A DNA stretch of 64,000 nucleotides from Lactococcus formosensis (GTDB taxonomy: Bacteria; Bacillota; Bacilli; Lactobacillales; Streptococcaceae): positions 310,001 through 374,000 of the forward strand of contig NZ_BOVP01000001.1 in assembly GCF_018403745.1 (NCBI RefSeq), in the 5' to 3' direction. How positions within the stretch are numbered: position 1 is the first letter of the stretch; each line of letters starts with the position of its first letter. The notes beneath the pieces were generated by a model. The model saw only the letters and a list, made by a program, of their open reading frames with translations, was not told the origin of the DNA and searched no databases. Below are positions 58,535 through 64,000 of the stretch, piece by piece. Both the position numbers and the translations under genes were made by a program.

Positions 58535-61500
58535 AAGACATAGGTTTTCAACTTATTCAAAAGTAAATCATTTTCTTCCACATAGACCTGAGTCTGTGTG
58601 GTTTTTTTTGTATCAGCAAAATGCAGAATAACTTGTATCCCCCCAGGAAATTCACGTAAAATTTGAGAAACGCGTGAATTATGACTTGCATCTTCAAGAT
58701 TTAGCCACAGTTTACGCTGTGTGTCTTCTACTTCAATAACACGATCAGCAAGCATTTGCAAAGCATCATTTCTTTCAGAAACTTTCCCAGAGACTAAATA
58801 AAATTTTCCTTTTTCAAGATTTGCCATAAACCGCCGATAATTTTCTGGAAAAAGAGTAATATCAAAATTTTCCTTACTGTCAGTTGTCGATAGGAAAGCC
58901 ATTGTCTCCCCAGTCTTTGTACGGTGGGTACGCACGGCAAGCAGTTCGACTAGTACAGTCGCTCGCTTATTTTTTTGCAACTCGGTCAGTGCTGTAAAAT
59001 TTGTTTTCAGTTTAAGCGCTAAAGATTGCAAAGGATGAGGCGTAATCCCAACGCCTAAAAATTGCTTTTCAAACTCATATTTCTCTGATTGTAGATAATC
59101 CTCTGCATCTTGAAAAGAGAATTTTAAGGCAGAATCTCGAAAAAGATCCAGTTGGATATTTTGGTTATAATCAATCAAAGTCGGTAAGTTCTGGGCAAGC
59201 TTCCCTCTGTTCCTATCTTGCTCATCAAAGGCTCCAATTTGCACAAGAGGAAGTAAATAATCTTCTTTCTGGAAATTTTGCGGTAAACTTTTTACAAGAT
59301 TGGCTAAATCATTAAAGGGTCTATGTTCAACAATCCAGAATGCCATATCTCGTGGAATGGTCCGTACATTTGCTAAGCCTAAGGCAATTTTTCCATTTTC
59401 TACTCTGTCATGATAGGGCATCCGATTAATGAAAGGTTGCTCCATTTGGAAATCATTATCCAAAGCGTCTTGAATCATACTCTCTCTTTTGCGATCTCGC
59501 AGTTGGACCTCATAAAATTCATCGGGATAATTCGCCTTGAAGTAGGCAATTTGAAAAGCTAAAGCAGCATAAGCATAGGCATGGGAACGGTTAAAACCAT
59601 AGTTAGCAAAACGTTCAATCAGACGGTATATCTCCATAGCTTGTGCTTCAGTATGCCCAAGCTTCAGACTACCTGCTAAAAATTCAGCTTGGAGCTCTTC
59701 AAATTCTTTTCCTTTCTTCTTTGAGATTGCACGGCGGAGCAAGTCAGCCTTACCCAAAGAGAAGCCAGCAAAGCGTTGTGCAACTTGCATGATTTGTTCC
59801 TGATAAATCATAATGCCATAAGTCGGGGCTAATATTTCTGTCAGAGTCTCGTCAACGACTTCTACTTTTTCCTGTCCGTGACGTCGAGCAACAAATTGTG
59901 GAATAAACTGTGAAGGGCCTGGACGAAAAATAGATGTCGCATCAACAATATCCTCAAACTTTGTTGGGGCTAGATTACGCAAGAAACGTCTCATCTGTGG
60001 ATTTTCAAATTGAAAAATACCTAGAGTATTTCCAGCGCGAAAAAGTGCTAATGTTTTTTCATCTTCTAAATCAATGTGCAAGGGATCAATACGCACGTTT
60101 TTACGTTGTTGTACTAATTCGCACAAACGCTCAATTATCGTTAAATTACGTAAACCCAAAAAGTCGATTTTTAAAAGCCCGATTGCTTCGACATCCAGTG
60201 CCTCATACTGTGTGAGTGCCAAATCATCGGATGGTTTTAGAGGGACGTAATTGACCAAAGATTCTTGGCTTAACACTACGCCTGAAGCATGTGTTGAGGT
60301 TTGACGGGGTAATCCCTCAATCCGAGTAGCAATCTCATATACTTTTTGCAAACGGCTATCGCGCAAAACTTCAGCCTTAAGCCTAGGGTTTTCCTCGTAT
60401 TCATCACGAAGGGAACCAAAACGTTGTCCAAGCATCCGTGTAAGAGAAGAGAGCTCAGCCTCATTCATTCCAAAAGCTTTTCCTACATCACGTAAAGCTT
60501 GACGTTTACCCAAGGTCGAGAAAGTTACAATCTGCGCCACGTGGTCACTTCCATATCGTCGCTTCATATAAGCAAGTAACTCGGAACGTTTGGTATCGGG
60601 CATGTCAATATCGATATCGGGCATCGCGACACGTTCTGGATTTAGGAAACGCTCAAAGAAGAGATTATTTGCCACAGGATCAACATGAGTAATCCCCAAT
60701 GTGTAAGCTACTAATGAACCAGCAGCAGAGCCGCGCCCCATCCCACAGTAGATAGCATTTTCACTTGCATAGCGTAATAAGTCCGCAACGATAAGGAAAT
60801 AATCATCAAAACCCATCTGATGAATGACCGAAAGTTCATGTTCAAGACGTGTGCGGTAAACTTCTCCTACAGGCAGATGGGCTTCTGCTCTTTCGCGTAA
60901 GAGTTCCGCAGCATCTCTTTGTTTATCAAACTGAGGTAATCCTAACTTTTCACTAAAGTCATATGAAATATTTTCCACTAAATTTTCAAGATTATCTAAA
61001 GCTTGAGGATAATTCTTAGCATATAATTTTTCATAGACTTCTGGCCTCTGTAAAAGTTCAGCATTTGATAACGTCAACTCTTGATTGTAAGGTATTAAGT
61101 CACGTATCGCATGCAGAACTTCAAGGCTTTCATTATCGGCCTGTGACAAGTAGCGTACAGGGTTGAATGGAAGGGGGGGAAACTGAAGTGATATTTGCTC
61201 GGTGCTAGTAGGCAAGACTCCCACATATACTTCTGCCTGAATCTGTGAAAGGGCAGAGAGATTTGCATAAGACTCGGGTACCACCAAAGCCACATCTTTT
61301 AAAAAGCTCTCAATATCAGAAAAACGGTGGCGTCCGTAATTATAGCTGGAGGATATTTTTAAAAGGTTTTTATAACCCTCAGTATTTTTTGCAATAAAAC
61401 TAAAGGAAACAGGTAAGGTTTCTAGCTCAAAAACAAGCTCAATTCCAATAATGGGCTGTATGTTTTTCTTTTGCGCTTTAATAGCAAAGCGATAAGCACC

Positions 61501-61632
61501 ATGTAGATTTCCAACATCGCAAATGCCGAGTTGTTTATAGCCCATTTTTTCTGCCATATTCAGATAATCATCCACTCGGACAACACTGTCTAAAAAACTG
61601 TACTCTGTTTTGGTGTTGAGTTGTGCAAACAT
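58516..61632 (-). CDS. dnaE: DNA polymerase III alpha subunit DnaE
   Basis: This short-type DnaE polymerase has 1038 residues from the ATG at 61632 (AAAGGGG site). The N-terminal PHP domain ([17 protein letters not shown]) is followed by the catalytic palm with [18 protein letters not shown] and PDIDIDMPD (the catalytic Asp pair). The C-terminal region holds an OB fold ([18 protein letters not shown]). In low-GC Gram-positives DnaE extends RNA primers on the lagging strand before PolC takes over. Confidence 0.96.
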   Translation of the reverse strand: MFAQLNTKTEYSFLDSVVRVDDYLNMAEKMGYKQLGICDVGNLHGAYRFAIKAQKKNIQPIIGIELVFELETLPVSFSFIAKNTEGYKNLLKISSSYNYGRHRFSDIESFLKDVALVVPESYANLSALSQIQAEVYVGVLPTSTEQISLQFPPLPFNPVRYLSQADNESLEVLHAIRDLIPYNQELTLSNAELLQRPEVYEKLYAKNYPQALDNLENLVENISYDFSEKLGLPQFDKQRDAAELLRERAEAHLPVGEVYRTRLEHELSVIHQMGFDDYFLIVADLLRYASENAIYCGMGRGSAAGSLVAYTLGITHVDPVANNLFFERFLNPERVAMPDIDIDMPDTKRSELLAYMKRRYGSDHVAQIVTFSTLGKRQALRDVGKAFGMNEAELSSLTRMLGQRFGSLRDEYEENPRLKAEVLRDSRLQKVYEIATRIEGLPRQTSTHASGVVLSQESLVNYVPLKPSDDLALTQYEALDVEAIGLLKIDFLGLRNLTIIERLCELVQQRKNVRIDPLHIDLEDEKTLALFRAGNTLGIFQFENPQMRRFLRNLAPTKFEDIVDATSIFRPGPSQFIPQFVARRHGQEKVEVVDETLTEILAPTYGIMIYQEQIMQVAQRFAGFSLGKADLLRRAISKKKGKEFEELQAEFLAGSLKLGHTEAQAMEIYRLIERFANYGFNRSHAYAYAALAFQIAYFKANYPDEFYEVQLRDRKRESMIQDALDNDFQMEQPFINRMPYHDRVENGKIALGLANVRTIPRDMAFWIVEHRPFNDLANLVKSLPQNFQKEDYLLPLVQIGAFDEQDRNRGKLAQNLPTLIDYNQNIQLDLFRDSALKFSFQDAEDYLQSEKYEFEKQFLGVGITPHPLQSLALKLKTNFTALTELQKNKRATVLVELLAVRTHRTKTGETMAFLSTTDSKENFDITLFPENYRRFMANLEKGKFYLVSGKVSERNDALQMLADRVIEVEDTQRKLWLNLEDASHNSRVSQILREFPGGIQVILHFADTKKTTQTQVYVEENDLLLNKLKTYVLNAVYK

Positions 61633-61738
61633 ATGACCCCTTTCTCCCTTGTTTTTATACTTTTTTCGCATAATTCTTGAATTTTAGCTCTAATAGTATT
61701 ATACTTTATTTTGAAGAAAAATCGAAAGAAGAATTATT

Positions 61739-61915
61739 ATGAAAGTACTTGTAACTCTTTTCTGGTCAGCCGTTATCGGCGAAGTTGTAGGTTACATCAT
61801 GACCGCACTCGCTGGGGTAGCTGACAAGCCGTTTAGCACTTTGGTTGTCTCACTGGTATTCGGACTTTTTGTTTTACTCATTAGTAAAGTCGGAGTTGTG
61901 GAACCAAAGCATTAA
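61739..61915 (+). CDS. DUF2929 family small membrane protein
   Basis: This 58-residue protein (MKVLVTLFWSAVIGEVVGYI ... LVFGLFVLLISKVGVVEPKH) has two membrane helices. Size, topology and position next to dnaE match DUF2929. GAAAGAAG lies before the ATG. The function is unknown. Confidence 0.75.
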   Translation: MKVLVTLFWSAVIGEVVGYIMTALAGVADKPFSTLVVSLVFGLFVLLISKVGVVEPKH

Positions 61916-61935
61916 TCTCTCTTTCAAAGACCGAT

Positions 61936-61969
61936 CAAAAAAAGCAGGTTTTTAATCTGCTTTTTTTGT
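61936..61969. terminator. Bidirectional terminator
   Basis: AAAAAAGCAG...CTGCTTTTTTT forms a stem with A and T runs on both sides. It serves the DUF2929 gene and the convergent acetyltransferase gene, whose last codons it overlaps. Confidence 0.85.
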
Positions 61970-62569
61970 GTCATAATAATCCTTTTCTTGTAGCTCCCAA
62001 TACTCTTGATCTGTCTCACTAATTTCTCTTAAAATACGTGCCGGATTTCCCACAGCGATGACATGTGCGGGCAGATCTTTAGTAACTACTGCTCCTGACC
62101 CTACAATCGTTCCCTCACCAATACTAACACCTGGATTCACAATAACACCTGCACCGAGCCATACACGATCGCCAATAGTGATTGGTTTTGCATATTCAAG
62201 CCCTCGAACCCGAACAGCTGCATCGATAGGATGCAATGGTGTAATCAGGCTTACGCGAGGTCCAAACATTACATCGTCTCCAATAGTGATGGGCGCAACA
62301 TCCAAAAAGGTACAATCCACATTGGCATAAAAATTTTCACCAATGTGTGTGTTAAAACCATAATCGACTTGAAGTGGCGGATTCACATAAATAGATTTTC
62401 CTGTACTCCCAAACAATTGTTTCTCTAAAGCAATAATTTCTTTTTGATCCATTAGGCTGGTTTGATTTATCTTTTGGGCAAGTACTCTTCCTGGTTGTGG
62501 ATCATACTCTTTTTCAATCTTGGATGCACTGTAAAGTTGCCCTGAAATCATACGTTGATATTCTGACAT
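61952..62569 (-). CDS. Sugar O-acetyltransferase (maltose/galactoside acetyltransferase type)
   Basis: This 205-residue protein is a left-handed beta-helix acetyltransferase. The N-terminus (SEYQRMISGQLYSASKIE) is the Mac domain, followed by hexapeptide repeats (ITIGDDVMFGPRVSLITPLHPID with the catalytic His, IGDRVWLGAGVIVNPGV, IGEGTIVGSGAVVTKDLP). It transfers acetyl from acetyl-CoA to a sugar; the natural sugar is not clear. GAGAAAC precedes the ATG. Confidence 0.92.
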   Translation of the reverse strand: MSEYQRMISGQLYSASKIEKEYDPQPGRVLAQKINQTSLMDQKEIIALEKQLFGSTGKSIYVNPPLQVDYGFNTHIGENFYANVDCTFLDVAPITIGDDVMFGPRVSLITPLHPIDAAVRVRGLEYAKPITIGDRVWLGAGVIVNPGVSIGEGTIVGSGAVVTKDLPAHVIAVGNPARILREISETDQEYWELQEKDYYDTKKAD

Positions 62570-62636
62570 TGTTTCTCCTCTCAGTATTGCAACAAGTATA
62601 TCAAATTGTGATAGGAAAAAATATTAAAAAGTAAAA

Positions 62637-62672
62637 ATAAAAATCCCCAATTTCAGTAGGGATTTTTATTTT
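62637..62672 (-). terminator. Terminator of pyrG
   Basis: On the minus strand AAAATCCC...GGGGATTTTTATTTTTA forms a stem followed by a T run right after the pyrG stop. Confidence 0.85.
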
Positions 62673-64000
62673 TACATGTTTTCCACTGCAGCTTTAACAA
62701 AGGCTTGATAAAGTTCTTCTGGACGGTTTGGACGTGATTGTAATTCTGGATGATATTGACAAGCCACGAAGAATTTCTTGTCTGTCAACTCAACGATTTC
62801 AACCAAACGATTGTCAGGAGAAACACCAGAGAATGTGAAGCCCGCAGCTTCAAATTGTTCACGGTATTTATTGTTAAATTCATAGCGGTGGCGGTGACGA
62901 CGTTGAACAACATCCGCATCGTTATAAGCCGCACGTGCTTTAGTATTTGCTTTAAGTTTTGATGGGTAAAGACCTAAGCGTAAAGTCCCTCCCATGTCTT
63001 CAACATCGACTTGATCACGCATGATATCGATAATTGGATATGGTGTTTCTGGGTTTAATTCGTAAGAATGCGCCCCTTTCATGCCTAAAACATTGCGTGC
63101 AAACTCCACGCAAGTCATTTGCATACCAAGACAAATACCCAACATTGGCACATCATTTTCACGGGCATAACGGATAGCCGAAATCTTACCTTCTGAACCA
63201 CGTTCACCAAATCCACCAGGGACGATAATACCATGTGCATCTTTCAAACGTGCAGCAGCATTACTATCGTCTAAGTCATTTGCATTCACCCAGTCCAATT
63301 CAATGTCACTATCTGCTGGATATCCCGCATGTTTCAAGGCTTCTGTCACTGAGATATAGGCATCTGGTAACTCTACGTATTTACCAACCAAAGCGATTTT
63401 GACTTTTTTCTTAAGGTTCATCACATGGTCAACCATTGCTGCCCATTCGGTCATATCAGCTGCAGGGGCGTCAAGTTTCAAATGATCACAAACGATTTGA
63501 TCCATGTTTTGCTCTTGCAAGTTTAATGGAATTTGGTAGAGATGTTCCACATCAAGAGACTGGATAACTGCTTCAGGATCAACATCACAATACATGGCTA
63601 CTTTGTCGCGCATTTCGCGTGTGATTGGAACTTCTGTACGAAGCACCAACATATTGGCCTGGATACCATATTCACGCAATGTTTTTGTCGCATTTTGTGC
63701 AATTTTTGTTTTTAACTCACCAGCTGCACGCAAGTGAAGAATTGGTACAGTGTGAATATACATCACATTATCTGAACCCACTTCTGCCTTCATTTGACGT
63801 AAAGCTTCAATGAATGGCAAAGATTCCATATCACCTACTGTACCACCAACCTCAGTGATGATAACATCTGCATCAGTCATTGTTGCTGCACGCTTAATTT
63901 TTTCTTTTAATGTATCTGTAACGTGAGGTACCATTTGAACTGTGGCTCCAAGATACTCCCCTTTACGCTCTTTACGTAAAATTTCAGAGTAAACTTTACC
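62672..64000 (-). CDS. pyrG: CTP synthase (5' end cut by window)
   Basis: CTP synthase aminates UTP with glutamine. The frame continues past the first internal Met (63934) to the window edge ([22 protein letters not shown]), so about 90 N-terminal residues lie outside. The synthase domain shows [21 protein letters not shown], and the glutamine amidotransferase domain shows [12 protein letters not shown], the nucleophile in LGICLGMQ and the His-Glu pair in [11 protein letters not shown]. Its own terminator follows. Confidence 0.96.
   Translation of the reverse strand, partial: GKVYSEILRKERKGEYLGATVQMVPHVTDTLKEKIKRAATMTDADVIITEVGGTVGDMESLPFIEALRQMKAEVGSDNVMYIHTVPILHLRAAGELKTKIAQNATKTLREYGIQANMLVLRTEVPITREMRDKVAMYCDVDPEAVIQSLDVEHLYQIPLNLQEQNMDQIVCDHLKLDAPAADMTEWAAMVDHVMNLKKKVKIALVGKYVELPDAYISVTEALKHAGYPADSDIELDWVNANDLDDSNAAARLKDAHGIIVPGGFGERGSEGKISAIRYARENDVPMLGICLGMQMTCVEFARNVLGMKGAHSYELNPETPYPIIDIMRDQVDVEDMGGTLRLGLYPSKLKANTKARAAYNDADVVQRRHRHRYEFNNKYREQFEAAGFTFSGVSPDNRLVEIVELTDKKFFVACQYHPELQSRPNRPEELYQAFVKAAVENM

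Noticed and set aside
1..64000. CRISPR arrays, rRNA genes and insertion sequences
   Set aside because: No regularly spaced repeats, rRNA or transposase genes were seen; the repeats found are att, arm, iteron or operator types.

Overview
The window is a low-GC Firmicutes chromosome segment, most likely Lactococcus (probably the L. garvieae group). This is inferred from the gene neighbourhoods (rnz-SDR-recJ, murA-epuA, ypsA next to recU-pbp1A, degV-ypmR-ypmS-hup, dnaE), the Spx protein and the lactococcal flavour of the proteins; no database was searched. Both window ends cut genes: recJ lacks its C-terminus at base 1 and pyrG lacks its N-terminus at base 64000.

Left chromosome (1-11.2 kb, nearly all minus strand): recJ, a short-chain dehydrogenase and rnz; tRNA-Arg(CCG); a HAD hydrolase; an ArsR / DJ-1-like / NAD(P)-epimerase operon; trigger factor; murA-epuA; inositol monophosphatase with UPF0223; spx; and ypsA.

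Mobile island (about 11.2-48.0 kb). It lies in the intergenic region between ypsA and recU and is bounded by near-identical 30-bp repeats (11200-11229 and 47971-48000, 28 of 30 matching), which carry the extended -10 box TGCTATAAT. From left to right it holds: (1) the recombination module (tyrosine integrase, small excisionase-like protein) and the antirestriction protein ArdA; (2) a Tn916/ICEBs1-type conjugation module in Tn916 order: TcpC-like lipoprotein, CwlT-like wall hydrolase, ConG-like membrane protein, VirB4-like ConE ATPase, TcpE, TcpD; then an IF2_N-like membrane protein, an LPXTG thioester adhesin and a coiled-coil surface protein; (3) small unknown genes and a MobT-type relaxase; (4) a nested second element of about 6.8 kb (29.3-36.1 kb) with its own tyrosine integrase, DUF3173 protein, Rep/relaxase with a putative origin, cI-like repressor, Fst-type type I toxin with antisense RNA, and a DUF5677 cargo gene. 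It appears to sit inside the ICE oriT and splits its C-run/G-run inverted repeat; (5) the FtsK-like coupling protein, two DUF961 (HelP-like) proteins, a RelE/ParE toxin-antitoxin pair, a tRNA-like RNA gene with an oversized anticodon arm, tandem structured hairpins, and an ImmR/ImmA-type regulator pair; (6) two membrane proteins, one SieB-like; (7) a restriction-modification module (endonuclease and two tandem m5C methyltransferases) flanked by repeated copies of the ICE right end, suggesting accretion of a cis-mobilizable cargo module.

Right chromosome (48.0-64.0 kb): recU-pbp1A-metallohydrolase, a GH73/LysM autolysin, cysK, a cysteine desulfurase, hup, ypmS-ypmR-degV, a hemolysin III family protein, dnaE, a DUF2929 protein, a sugar O-acetyltransferase and pyrG.

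The most notable observations are the element inserted in oriT, the triplicated right ends around the restriction-modification module, the tRNA-like gene, the Fst/RNAII locus, and a run of ICE genes whose best-placed start codons are ATT or ATA.
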